From Rhizopus sp. PT2906 (Eukaryota > Mucoromycota > Mucoromycetes > Mucorales > Rhizopodaceae), in the NCBI GenBank assembly GCA_025529335.1, contig JAMYHX010000200.1:1-64000 (forward strand): 64,000 nt of DNA, read 5' to 3'. Made by a program: the position numbers and the translations under genes. This document shows, piece after piece, positions 9,603-21,709 of the stretch; within the stretch, counting starts at the first letter, position 1; every line of letters starts with the position of its first letter. The notes under the pieces are model-generated. The model was given only the letters and a program-made list of their open reading frames with translations, did no database searches and had not been told where the DNA came from.

Positions 9603-12573
9603 ATGAATCCAATGACTGAATCATCAAATGTCATCTTTCTAATTGACATTCAAAGCTTTATAAAAGACAATTTCACCATGGATCAACTCAAGATGGCTAT
9701 GGAAAGAATAATCTTCTACTACAACATTCAACTGATATCTTCCTCACTGTTTTGGAGCTTTGCCTTTTTTAGCTCACTGACCACATTAACTGACCGTATG
9801 AATATCCAACTTCATAGCTTTAATAAGCTCCCTGAGTTAAAAGATTACCTAACTGAAGAATACAAACGATACCCTGGCTATACTGCTGAAGTTAGTGAAT
9901 CATACAGACCATATGAGCGCATGAAAGAAGCCATCAGGTCAGTGCTTCAAAGCTTATCATGGGATAATACAGCAAGCTCCCAAAGCAGAAAATCAAAAAA
10001 CTACATATTCACCATCATGTCACTACCTAACTCCCTGTCTAGTCTGAACTCTTTCTCTTTATTCCAGCAGCCTGAGCAACCTAGCCTGATGGGTTCACTA
10101 CACGGTGCAGCAAATATATTTCTGTCTATAAAGAAAGATTTCATTGATGAATTTTCTGCAAATTTCGAAGCGAATAGAATATCATTTAGCATAATTGACG
10201 CAGATGTAAAGTTTGACAGACACAAGCTGAAGCAAAAAATGTTTGATAATCTACTTGGTCGTGGATTTCAACTTTGTCTGCAAAAGTTTGGTGGAAGATA
10301 TGTTCTATTCAATTCACTGATTCAAGATTATAACAAATTCAGCTCTCATTATCATCAAGAACTTGAGGCGCTACTAAGTCCAATGAATTTTCAATTATTG
10401 ACAGCAGAACAACAACAAGAACAACCACCAGAAGATAAGCAAGATGATGAGCCAGATATACCGTTTCTTCTGGAGATGAGCTCTGTCTTCCATGATCATT
10501 GTTTTAATCTGTGGAGAGGACCAGCACGAACTGTGAAGAATCGATATATTGGACATTTTTTACTTTACCCATTCAACACGACACATGATACCCAAAGCCT
10601 TCGCAATCTAACACCATATTCACATATAAGAATGCATCCAGCTATCTCGCGATCCCAGTTCAAGGTGTCCTGGTTAACGGATTCAAAAGATGACGAATTA
10701 AACAGTGACCTCTTATTGGTACCCGATACAGACAATGGCCATCTTGATTGCTTTACAGAAATCCTTCAAATCATTCACTCAACTGGCAAAGTCGGAATAG
10801 CTGAACTGGTCCCAGTTGATGATACGTATACCAACCCAATCATTGTAGCGATTATACCATATACCAAGAACACTGCCGTCATGCGCTTTCTAAATACTTC
10901 AACCGTTCCTGCTCCAAAGCCAATTCTCGCTGTACCTTCTGAACCTATAACCTGTTTCATGCCGTCTATATCCTCTGTTTCAGGCGAGCAAATACCAAAC
11001 ATTAGCAAGTCATCGATCAAGAAAAAGTCATCGCTCAAGCTTGAGCCCAGTGAAAAACTAAAACACTTGATGATGATGCATACCCAAAAAGAAGAAGAAA
11101 CTAAACGCAGTGTTAATCCCAATCAGATGAAACAAAAATCTGATGACCAAAACGAAGAAGAAGAACTAACTATCAATCTGCCAAAGACGATACCAGAATT
11201 TAAAAGAATGCTCTATGACCTATACTTGGAAACACTATTTGAAAGGACGGTAAGTCAGGTAGACAAAGCGTGAGCCAACTTATTGATTTGATCCGCATTT
11301 TTAGAAAGTGTTTGAGCTCTTTATTCGCATAATTCATGAACTTATTGAGAACATCATAAAAGTAAGAGGATTTACACATGAAGAAATAATTGAAGCAATG
11401 AGAACTGTGGCAAGAGATTCAGATCATATCGAAACAAGACATGCTGTTGACATCATGAACGGTAAACAACTAGAATACTCTCCTTCATTATCAAAAGAAC
11501 AAAGATATCTCTACGAATGGTGGGAACGGGTCAGAGAAATAAGTGAAGAACCAAGATTTGATGAAAAGATGTTACGATTACTACGTCTTACAGAGTATGT
11601 GTGATAGATCGACAAAATGGAAATTCAAGACTAACTTATTCTTTTTCAGTTTTCGACTTCAAACAATCATTTACTGCTTTATGGCAAAATTAGCGATGAC
11701 AAGTCCATTATCAGATAGTGAAAAGAACAAACGCCTGCAGAGAGAATTAACAGAGCACGCTCGCTCCCATTTCGCCATCACTTTTAGTGAAACGTCTCTT
11801 CTTGATGTAGTATCAAAGGTTGACGATATTATTGATGAAGTGGATCAGTATGAGCTTAACTTTTTTTTTATGCTAGAAAGATGGTATTATCCTCAATTAA
11901 CATCCATAAACAATTACTCATATACATATTTATAGGTTTAAGAACGACCTAACTGATCTCATGAAGCATCTGCGTGAAGAATATCATGATGAATGGATGG
12001 AGATGTATGTGGATAGTGTTGCAAAATTTGTTAACCTTGGGGTAGAAACAAAAGGTAATAAAACCAGAAAGAAAGGTGTATACACCATACTAAGCATTAT
12101 ACTCTTAGATGAGACAGAAAAGAAGCCAAAGAAAGAATCAAAGAAGAGATCTCTTGCAGAAATGCTGCAAAAAGAAAAAGAAGAGAAAGAAGCAAAGAGG
12201 AAAAAACCAAACACGTTTGAAGACATGCTAAAGAAATCCATTGAATACTCTGCAGAAAATACAAGAGACCGTATAGGAGAATCGACGAGGATGGCAATTG
12301 AAAGAGTGAATAGATCTATGGTCAATGGAAAGCCTACAATCAAACGCGCTGGCGGCTTCTTAGTGAGCGCACTCAGTCCAAAGAGACCTACAACCATGCC
12401 CAGAGAAAGACAACCGATAGTAGATCCAAACTTGACGCCCAGGACTTCCCTAAGCAGATTCTTGGGAGTGGATATTTATGAGCAATACGCAGAATATTGT
12501 GAGGTAAAAAAAATCCAGTCATCTTGATGTGCCTGATTTGTTAATTTTATTCTATTTTCAATAGTCGCCATAA
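9603..12573 (+). CDS. Treslin/TICRR (Sld3)-like replication origin firing factor
   Basis: Treslin/Sld3 helps load Cdc45 on the MCM helicase at origins. Six exons (9603-11249, 11305-11594, 11650-11847, 11936-12054, 12109-12503, 12565-12573) sum to 2658 nt, 885 codons plus stop. The N-terminal half follows the animal Treslin pattern. It starts with a hydrophobic strand plus Asp (VIFLIDIQSF), continues with SFAFFSSL, and near residue 400 has a block (IAELVPVDDTYTNPIIVAII) like the Treslin 'LVADVDP...PVTGVISPL' segment. The Sld3/Treslin domain follows: LPKTIPEFKRMLYDLYLETL, then KVFELFIRIIHELIEN. The tail is basic and ends CESP if the last 9-nt exon is used; without that splice it ends 12527. It is head-to-head with CUL4. 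Identity is from fold-like pattern recall. Confidence 0.6.
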
Positions 12574-12950
12574 TAAATACAGTTGGAGTTACTAATGCTT
12601 CGTCCATTCAAAAAATAAAGCAACTTTTCTTCCACATCACTTCTACTTCAAACTATTTTTTTCTTCACACAATGACTAAAACCCGTGAAATTCGCATCAA
12701 AAGATTGCAGGATCGTCAGGGAGCAGAACAACAAGTAAAGAAAATGAGACTGAGCGCTACATTCTATTAAAAGCAGCTTGGATTCAGCCAGTATGGCATT
12801 TTTTTAATTTTTTGAAAATAAACATGTTTAACTTGCCATGTTAAAATTATCAAGTCTTCGGCCCTTGTCAATCACAAGTAATCAATAATAAAAAATGTGT
12901 GTTAATTTTTTTTTGATAGTCGCCATAATAAATATACAAACTATGCATTT
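12530..12950 (+). repeat. duplicated 3'-end cassette flanking a 32-codon ORF
   Basis: The sequence around the last acceptor of the Treslin-like gene (about 12537-12582, TGTTAATTTT...ATAGTCGCCATAATAAATA) recurs about 350 bp downstream (about 12900-12935) with the same CAG/TAG-like acceptor, Ser-Pro-stop codons and AATAAA. Between the copies is a small ORF at 12672-12770 (32 codons, MTKTREIRIKRLQDRQ start), unrecognised and basic. This looks like a local duplication or an insertion bounded by a copied tail. Confidence 0.5.
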
Positions 12951-13790
12951 TATTTGTAAACATAAACCAATAAACCATTATGATACATTGCTATTATATA
13001 ATAAAATATCATTGTTTTTACATTACTCGCAAATCCAACGCTTATCAGTATTGGTTACTATTTTCTTGTTGACTTTTCATTCAACTGTATTTTACTAGAA
13101 AGTAAAAAAAAAAAAAAAAAAAAAAAAGAAAAAGGAATACTAACAAAACGAACTTTCTGATTTTCATTTATGGCTGTTGTTTATTGTTAAAAGACAAGAG
13201 TTTATTAAAAAAGAGAAGTATTTTTACTTTTGTCTATTGAGAATACAAAAAGAAATCTGAAGAGCTTATGGACGCCTACTCAAAGAGTCAGGACAAACTG
13301 AGGAGAGGGAAAAAGAATCTTGAGTATTGCCATGGTGAATTTCTGAATTATATGAACTATATGAACCTTTGTCAAGACGAGATCCAGAGGATGAAAACGG
13401 CCCTTGATCAGTATCTTGAAGAAGTGGTTGGATGTGTAGTGTGTAGTTAAGACACTCAAGAATCTATAATGACTATTCACCATTGCTTTCATCTGACAAA
13501 CATCGTTGATGGCTTTGGGGAGGACGCATGTGAGAGCTTGTTCAGGTAAAAGGAAACTGGATCATCAATAGAAAAGAGAAAGATTCAAGCGGCTGTGTGT
13601 GTAAGATGATGGTCGTCCACATGTGGATAGCTGAGTTTATCACTGCGATGCCAGCCAAGGCGCCAGCTTCTAGTACAGTTAAACATGGGTATTCATAGGA
13701 TGGTCCAGCCAAATTGAAAATAGCTTTGGCCCAAGGTGGCAACTGAGCTCGAGCTTATTTCGTCGACCAAATCAGAAAAAAGTTATCAGC

Positions 13791-13892
13791 TAAAAAATAA
13801 ACAAATGAGCTTGAGCTTTCGATTAGAACGTCTTTTCCCTTTAATGAAATGAACCAATATTAAACTTGATCATGAATAAAACGAATATCAAA
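13791..13892 (+). repeat. direct repeat, copy A
   Basis: About 100 bp that match 16027-16133 in the same orientation, 2.2 kb apart. Shared blocks include CTAAAAAATAAA, TTGAGCTTTCGATTA, CTTTTCCCTTTAATGAAATG, AACCAA..TTAAACTT and ATGAATAAAACGAATATCAAA. About 85-90 percent of positions agree by eye. Candidates are a short non-autonomous element or the ends of a larger decayed one. Confidence 0.75.
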
Positions 13893-16026
13893 TGCATGCA
13901 CTGTTGTGTTTACAAGTAAAGTATGCTTGACAGTATTAACTATAAAGGTGAACAAAGTAAAGGCTACACTTGATCAACTAAATGACAATATTCGCTATTA
14001 CAGTGGTGAACCGCTCTGCCATCACACTACCCATGATAATAAGGGACAGTATAAAGTATGCCACGTACCTTAGCAATCCATCCTATTTCGAGCGCCATTT
14101 GAAATACTTTATGCAGACTTGGAAGATCCATTGCTTTACTATAAAAATGAACGTATAGTCATTAAATCTATCACAATCACAACCGTCGCTAATGCTAATC
14201 TACATTTCGCAAGCAGAAGGGAAAAGTATAAGGATATAGCAAGGGGGAATAGAGAATAAACACTTCACCTTTTACTTTTTTTCATGTGCACTAAAAATAA
14301 AAACATTACATATTCTTATGTTTTCCTAGACCAACAACTCAATCATCTATTTTTCATGCTTGATAAACAGGTTTTGATACATGGATGTTAGGACAATTTG
14401 ATTTTGGTTCGTTTTAGCAAAAAAATAATAATAACTCATTATTACTTTTATGAGACAAATCAATCATGATTGACTTCCTTTGATTTGACAAACAACAACT
14501 GTAATGGAATCAATTGCATGCGTTCCATAGAATCGACAGTCTAGTGTTCTTTGATAAAACCTTATTTTTTGTTTACTATCAGCTGCATTTTTAAAGGATG
14601 CTGTCCTCCTCTCAACCTTTTCCCTAGTACATTTATTTCTCACCTTGCATTTTTTATTCATTCTTAAAGAAAGCGACTAGAAAAATAGAAAAACGCGTAT
14701 TGGAAATAAGAAAAGTGAAGCAATCATAATAAAAAAAATTATCTGTGTGTGAGAGGTCTACTTTATGTAAACAAGCGGCATCAGAAAAAAAAAAGGAGGT
14801 GTGAAAATCTAAACTAAAAAAAGGAAGAACGTTCGGGTATGCTCTAATTTTGATAAGATAGAGAATGAGCTATTTATTTATTCATACATTATTGGAGAAA
14901 GAAGGAATGAGTCTTTTTTTTTCAGCCTAAATAACATGATTCACGTAAACAAAAAACTATAAAAGAGATCATCATTCTTTTCCCTCTTTTCCCTTTTTTT
15001 CTTCATTATTTATCTCTTCTTCTACAAACTCTCTTATACTTTTATTACTCTTTATTCTTAATTCTTAAAAGATATAACTGCGTCTGGGTGATATCAAAGT
15101 ACATATAACTAATGTTATCGTTCAAAAATACACTTTTGCTGGCTCTATATCATGGTTCCTGATGCATCTTACTCTATCATAGTGGCCGCTCGTTAAAGAA
15201 ACTTCTGCTACTCGCTAATGCTCAAAAATGCTTGCTACTGCTTATCAATACACTCAAACGCTCAAATACACTCGATGGCTGAACAAATGTGTTGCTCATG
15301 GATGCTTATCTATCATAGGCTAGTGACTTTTTCGATTATCTACGCTAGTCCCGTGTACGGTTCATGGATTCAATTTAAGGGGGTTGATTGGGTCTTATAC
15401 AGGGTCAAACACATGCACTGAGGACGCGTTCATGGACTTTCACTAGTACAGATCAATTATGGTCTTCTGGATTGTCTACGCAACTCTAGTATGCTGTTAA
15501 TTAATTCCCATATAGCTGATGAATCTGATCCTCTTAAAGGGTTTATATGACCAGACCCTAATCCCAGTACACTGCAAGCAAAGGAACCAAATCTCAACGG
15601 TACTCTTGGATAACAACAAATGGGTGAATATATGACTTAAAGCAAGGCTTGATCTTGAAAATATAAATGTGATTGTAAAATACTAACAGGCAGCTTTTGA
15701 GTAGATCAATCAAAGAAGTAGACAATGGAATTTTATGAATACAATCACGAAATGGAAGAACTAGAAGAATAATGGAATCTGCTTAGAGTTGGCTCTGACC
15801 TCAAAACAGTGGTATCTCTCTCACTTTCTGAAGCTTAAAGATCAAATTATCACTATGGTCGATACAAGCAACTCTGTGCCAAAAAGTAATCTACATCATA
15901 CAAGCTGCCTCAAGCCAAACTGAATACGCCTGTACACCAAAAGATGGTCAATAAATATTATGTACCTGCAATTGGTCTTTGTATTTAAACCTATGCTGCT
16001 GATAATAAAGAAAAAGGCTTTTAACT

Positions 16027-16133
16027 AAAAAATAAAGTAATAAAATGAGATTGAGCTTTCGATTAAACCACCTTTTCCCTTTAATGAAATGAACCAACGT
16101 TAAACTTCATTATGAATAAAACGAATATCAAAC
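16027..16133 (+). repeat. direct repeat, copy B
   Basis: Second copy of the repeat at 13791-13892, same orientation. Matching ends abruptly just after AACGAATATCAAA in both copies, which may mark a true element boundary. No target duplication was recognised around it. Confidence 0.75.
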
Positions 16134-16749
16134 ACACACTTTTCTTTGTCTCTGATAATCCAAGGAAACAACAGTTTAATGATTGCTTCATGTGCATCAT
16201 TATGAAACAGTCTGAGGTAATAATCACTATATAACCTCATATAGGTAGTTCTCATTAGTGATATGCCATATATTAATGTCAGTCTGTGTTATACAAACTT
16301 ACAGGTGTTCTTCTAGGCTCTCAGATTCACATCCATGTATCGTCTTTGAGTATTATGTCATCGGATTCTTTTCATTGACGGAACCCATTCCTTGTATAAT
16401 AGATCTTCACCTAAATGTATTGACGATCTGTTGGGAATACAAAAAAGAGCCTTTCTTCTATATCTTCACTACCAAAAGATAGGCTCTTCTTGCTCTATAT
16501 TTTCATATTTGACACATATCCTTACAGAATTGAAGAGTGGGTCCAGGTGGTTCATCTCTCAGTTGTACTCTTATGTCATCATTCATTATAAACCCACGTA
16601 TAATATTAGCACCTCAATAAGTCAAGCTGATTCTTTTTTTATCACATTACATTTCTTCTAATTTTATATAAATATCCTCATTTGTTTTTATTTAATAAAA
16701 GCATTCGTCAATCATCACGTTACTCTTATTGTCCTTAGGCTATCCGCCT

Positions 16750-18330
16750 ATTCCCCTTTTCTCTATTCACCTGTATCTGCCGCCAATCGTCTCGCTCTTG
16801 CCTCATAAGTCCTATTCTCTATAGATCAACCTTCAAGCCCTTAGCACCACCCTGTCCTGCGTCCTAGTCCCTTCTCCCTCTTCCTAACTGAAAATACAAC
16901 TCATTACAAGATTATAACGTAAATAGAATCGCCTTCAGCTCTCGAACATTGGCAGAGTGTTCTTTTTCTTCTTTTATCCAAAATCTGGGCGTTTTCATTA
17001 CTCTGAATGTGATACTCCCTATCCTGTGTCCAAGGCTTCGGTATAAACTCTTGGACCCAGTTTCTGCAAGATCCTTGAAGGGTATCCTAATTAAGGTTTA
17101 TATTCTTCATTTCTGCTTGTTGGGTTCACCAGGCTAGTTCCTCTTTCGTAGCCTCTAACAGCGTACACAGACTCTTCCCGAATTATATGTATGCCTTGAC
17201 CAAAAAACACGCGTATCATCCAGGCAATACATTATCCATATATCTCGATTAATTCCTCTAATGTCGAAATACCCTCCCTCCTTACCTCTATCTTGAAATG
17301 GTGGAAACTTCTCCACAGCGTCGTCCATTACTTTGTTCGCCCACTGGTGATAAGCAGAAGGATCTCAATCTCCCATGGTCCTGCATCTCCTTTTTCCATT
17401 GACGGTGGGAAACAAGAACCACGAACCCAGCTTGTATACTTGTCCATTATTTCAGACTGGATAGAAGAAGCAAGGGGAAGATCAAGCGGAAGATCCATCA
17501 TAGCTATCATCATATGGCGAGCTTTGTCGATGCTATCAGAGCTCCATGGCTATATCATTATTCGCCATCAAGTGAAATGGTTGTGGTTTGACATAATCAC
17601 TCTCTCCAAAGCCCATTAACTGCTCCAGTAAAAGTACGGACTTTACCAAAATCTCCCTTCTTCTAATACAGCTGATCGATAGTAACTTTTGGCCTCTCTC
17701 TCAAAATCCTTTCGATGGTTGGCGTGATTGGCGTGATACTTGTCTTTGTTAATGTTCTTTGCAAATTCAATATTGTTCAAATCGTCAGTTTTGTCGATAT
17801 AGGTGCAACATACCCTCAAGTAGACCTTGTCATCTATGGCAGAGAGCTGGAACTTTACTGTTTCTTGCTGCTGGCCGACTCTTTGAAAAAAAAAATCAAT
17901 ACTGCATCAGCGTGGTAATAATATTTGCTACCATGTAAAATTACCACTTGCCGGAAAACTCTTTGGCCAAAACATCGACAGCATAACCCTATTTCGTAAA
18001 TTTGTTTACTTGTGTTTTGAAGTATTGTCTGCTTCTTATGCATTAATTTGAGAGCCAAGTATGAGTATGAAACGTGTTAATTGAAGAATTGTAACTGTTA
18101 AAGACAGATAATTATTGTACATCGAAGCATATACTTTAGCAATATAAACGGTTTATGCTGTGTATTATTCTCTTCGTTTTCTCGGCTGCTTCTACAATAT
18201 CTGTTGGACGATGAGCTTAACAAATAGACCTGATTAGGAGGTATAGCATCACAGTCTTCTGCCATTCTGCAAACTAAATTCTCATTGACTTCGAAAGAGC
18301 TGCACTTTATCTTATTTGTATGATGCAAAG
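16750..18330 (-). pseudogene. decayed minus-strand ORF chain of unknown family
   Basis: Minus-strand frames are protein-like over about 1.5 kb but are broken by stops and frameshifts. The clearest stretch (17875 down to about 17654) encodes KVYLRVCCTYIDKTDDLNNI and then a charged helix ending LEEGRFW-stop. Downstream come GESDYVKPQPFHLMANND (about 17610), DAVEKFPPFQDRGKEGGYFD (about 17320) and NWVQEFIPKPWTQDREYHIQ (about 17060). Upstream, 18328-18100 and 18058-17890 are further open pieces, the latter meeting the main piece at a T10 run (17884-17893) where the frame changes. I do not recognise the protein. The pattern fits one ancestral gene, perhaps of transposon origin, now dead. Confidence 0.45.
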
Positions 18331-18615
18331 CATCTACTACAACGCTCTCGCACAGAGCGTGTGAAGTGTCATGGAGAGTTTCAAAACAAGTTAACAGAGA
18401 AAAAAGCGCCCTTTAAGATTTTATTTCCGACCACTTGACCTGAAAAAGCGCCTGTACACACAAAATTACCCTATATGGCATTTTCTTGTGAGTTTCACTC
18501 CGCTTGAAAACTGATGAGTCTTAGGACTGATGCTCTGCTTGACTCAAAAAACACGTTAGTTTTTTATTTTTCTTTTTTCTTCTTCTTTTGTTCATTTGTT
18601 TGTTTGCGTAACCAA
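18331..18615 (+). other. spacer and 5' region of the BTB gene
   Basis: Short spacer ending in a pyrimidine-rich run (about 18556-18605) directly before the chosen ATG. An upstream in-frame ATG at 18514 would add a leader of mostly phenylalanine encoded by this T-rich tract, so it was judged untranslated. Confidence 0.4.
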
Positions 18616-19929
18616 ATGAGAAAAAGGGACATTAATAAGCAATATTCACCTAAAGAAAGAGAGCAGACATACTACCTAGATATATTTGAACCACCGCCAA
18701 CATGGCGACCCCATAGTCATAGTAACTATTATCCACCTACACATCGATCACCACTTCACCATCAACCTTCATTATCTGAAATCGTATACCAAGATTATAC
18801 CGACAACCATATTGGTAATGACTTTTGCCTTTTAGTGTATAACTTTAATGAATTTCTTATGCAGTGTATCGTCGGTCTATGTTAGACTCATCTTCTTCCC
18901 TTCATTATCAGGAGTATGATAGTGACTTTGATGACTCTCAGCAAGAGATTAAGACTGCAGATGATATGTCCATGTTTACAGCAGCAGAAGATGTTCCGGA
19001 CGAGAATATCATACGACACGGACATTTACCTACAGCTCAAGAGGTTGAAATTATCAATAACTTTATGAAAAAGATGGATATAAAATGTTCTGCAGAATGG
19101 AAAGGTACATAAAGGGTCATATATGCATTCGTTTGCATTTATATATTCTATAATAGACTATAAATCACAGTATTGCTTGTTGAACGAGTCGTATGACATT
19201 GAGAGAAAGCGTATATAGAATGCAGTACAGTAGTATAGAGCAACATACTCATTGCTCAATTTTAGGAATATATAAGGAAATAGTAACAGCACTCGGAAAA
19301 ATACAAGAGATTGATGCAAGAGTAGATAAAGTCAAGTTTGAATTTCAAGCCAAAATGGATACCAAATATCAGGAACTGCACGAAAATTTGATTGAACAAT
19401 GCAAACAAGTCATTCATGAAGCAAAAGAGCAAAAGGCACATCAATTAAGACAAGCCAATGAAATAAAAATTCAATTGAATGAAAAGGTAAAGGATATAAA
19501 CATCATTTATTAAGCAAAATAACAATAAAGACAGGTCCGATTGAATGTTGGTGGAAGTATATTCGAAACATCGCTTAGCACACTTTGCAGAGATTCAAAA
19601 AGCTTATTAGCCGTCATGTTTTCTGGAAGGCATGAATTGTCAATAGAATCAGATGGATCCTATTTTATTGACCGCGATCCTACTCATTTTCGGCTTGTGC
19701 TGAATTATCTTCGAGATTTAAGGGTAACACAACAGATCTCTATATGTTTTGGTTATACTAACTGTTTTAAAAGATATCACCTGTCATACTACAAGATGAC
19801 ACAGTGTAAGTTAACAAAGCGAACTACTTCTGTACTAATGATAATGACTATAGAAGAGAAGAATTGCTACATGAAGCAAGGTATTACTGCATAGAATGTC
19901 TTGTGAATCTATTGTTACACCAAGCTTAA
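18616..19929 (+). CDS. KCTD-like BTB/T1-domain protein
   Basis: Six exons (18616-18814, 18865-19104, 19266-19486, 19535-19723, 19774-19805, 19854-19929) sum to 957 nt, 318 residues. Residues 1-145 are polar with acidic patches. A long coiled coil follows (about 150-220: KEIVTALGKIQEIDARVDKV then QELHENLIEQCKQ). The C-terminal part is a potassium-channel-tetramerisation-type BTB: VRLNVGGSIFETSLSTL, GSYFIDRDPTHFRLVLNYLR, and a last helix EELLHEARYYCIECLVNLLL. KCTD-type proteins often act as Cullin-3 adaptors or oligomeric scaffolds, but no other domain here shows the partner. The unusual order is BTB at the C-terminus after a coiled coil. The next gene starts only 62 bp downstream on the same strand. 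Confidence 0.85.
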
Positions 19930-19991
19930 AAATCTTTTTGATACTCATCATCTATTTTCTTTTACTTTTTTTTTTACCTTTAAATATAATA

Positions 19992-21539
19992 ATGTATATT
20001 TTGTTTCTGTTATTAACTGGCTTAATAACAATTGTATTTGGGCAAGGCAACTATCCAAACCCAGTCTATCTAGACTCTAGTAATGGATTTTCAGTTCAAT
20101 ACTTTGATAACTATAAGATTGTACATAATTTGTTAAACAATGAAAAGTACATGCTCGTTTGCTGTGGAATGGCTCTGGATAACAATACTGGCTACACCGG
20201 TGTATTCAACACACCGATCCAGAATATAGCTATTGATAGTGCATTGTATACACTGCCGTTTTTTGAGGTACCATTAATTCCTTTTTTGATACAAGAAAAA
20301 GCTTATCATTATATGTATACAGTTACTCAATCTGACCAATCACGTCCAAGCTATTGTTCCAGCAAACAATGTTACTTCCCCTTGCTATGCCAACTTGACA
20401 GCTACACCTCAAAATTCAACAAATCTTGTCACATTCACAACGAAATCAAACTCTACAAGCAGCATTGGCGTCTCTGCTAATGATCCATCCCTCACACCAT
20501 TACAGGTTAGCTATTATATCAACATCAAACGTACATTGGTGCTTACAACAGTATCTTTAGCAAATGTCATGGATCGTTTATGTTGCTTATTTCTTCGAGA
20601 TAGAAGATTATGCCAGTCAGTTATACAGCTCTCTGCAGGTGAATTACGAGTGCCATAAAAAAAACCTAGTCCTTTCAGGTGCCAAAAATATTGCTTGGAC
20701 AAGTTACGATGGAAGTACATGGACATTAAAGTACGACAACTACACAAGCACACTCATTGAAGATTCAGGTAACACTAAATAACAATCTACAAAGTAATGA
20801 TGCTCACATCATATCCATAGGCATGAAATTAGTCTCTGCTAGCAAGCAGACAAAAACCTTTAGTGATTTAACGGAATTTCAAAAGGCTTTGAACACCACT
20901 GACTTTGTTATTGACGAGTCACCTAAAGGTGCCTTCAAAGATCTATCTTTTGATTCCTGGTTAACAGCAGCCAACTTTAGTCCTAGTTCAGAGTTTTCCT
21001 TTATATCTGGGAAAGCAGTATACCGTACAGATGGTCTGGTTAATATCAATGGATATTCTGGTAAGCAAAGAAAAAAGAGAGAGAGAAAAATAACACATGA
21101 TATGTGCTTAACTGTTCTAGACTATGCCATTCGTCATTATGCTAGACCTGACCTTGCTATTTTTGATATTATACATATGGTGTACCCTACATATGGGCGT
21201 TCATACAACTTGACTTGGCTTCTTGCATTTGCTCAATCAGGTAGACCACTCTATGTGTCCAATGCCACATACCCAAGCTGCACAAATCCTGGAAAGCGTA
21301 TATACATCATCGAATGTGTGGCTGCACGATTTGATCCACGAAACAACGCAACATCGAATGTACCAAAGCCTTCAAATAATCCGTTTATACACCATGGGCT
21401 GTCGACTGGCGGTAAAGTCGGCGTTGCTATAGGTGTTATCGCTGCTGTTGCTGCGATTTCTGTCATTGGTACCTTTGTCTATAGAAAAACAAAACACACT
21501 CAAAAAGAAAGGACATTTTACAGAATGCAAGACCTGTAA
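19992..21539 (+). CDS. secreted type I membrane protein with periplasmic-binding-like ectodomain
   Basis: Five exons (19992-20267, 20323-20505, 20561-20768, 20821-21060, 21121-21539) sum to 1326 nt, 441 residues. The start gives a clear signal peptide (MYILFLLLTGLITIVFGQG). The ectodomain has many Asn-X-Ser/Thr sites (NLTNH, NSTN, NYTS, NLTW) and paired cysteines. Blocks resemble substrate-binding proteins of the BtuF/FhuD type: DSSNGFSVQYFDNYKIVHNL and CCG near the start, WIVYVAYFFEIED and then GKAVYRTDG mid-way, and RPDLAIFDIIHMVYPTYG near the end. A transmembrane helix (GVAIGVIAAVAAISVIGTFV, about residues 407-427) is followed by a short basic tail. The binding-protein fold is an inference from pattern, the topology is well supported, and the ligand is unknown. 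Confidence 0.7.
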
Positions 21540-21709
21540 TGAATGTTGCTTTATATAGCTAATGGCAGACATTACCTTTTTACTAACCCTTCGTATAACA
21601 CACACACGCGCTGTCTCTTATTGTATAAACACAACCCGAGTTTTTAATAAATGATGAATCATTATGTATCTTTATTTCTTCCCAAAAGATGCTTTACATA
21701 TCACTTCAT

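Larger units (their letters stand above)
12951..16749. other. gene-poor block
   Basis: No confident gene is visible here. Small ORFs at 13268-13450 (plus, 60 codons, helical, MDAYSKSQDKL start), 13742-13542 (minus) and 14661-14464 (minus) match nothing I know. A plus-strand stretch at about 15431-15620 reads as protein across two stops (VHGLSLVQINYGLLDC), suggesting debris. An A24 run lies at 13104-13127. The block also contains the repeat pair listed separately and is probably old transposon remains. Confidence 0.4.

Noticed and set aside
18514..18615. Upstream start of the BTB gene at 18514
   Set aside because: It would translate a pyrimidine-rich leader into a phenylalanine tract with no family counterpart.
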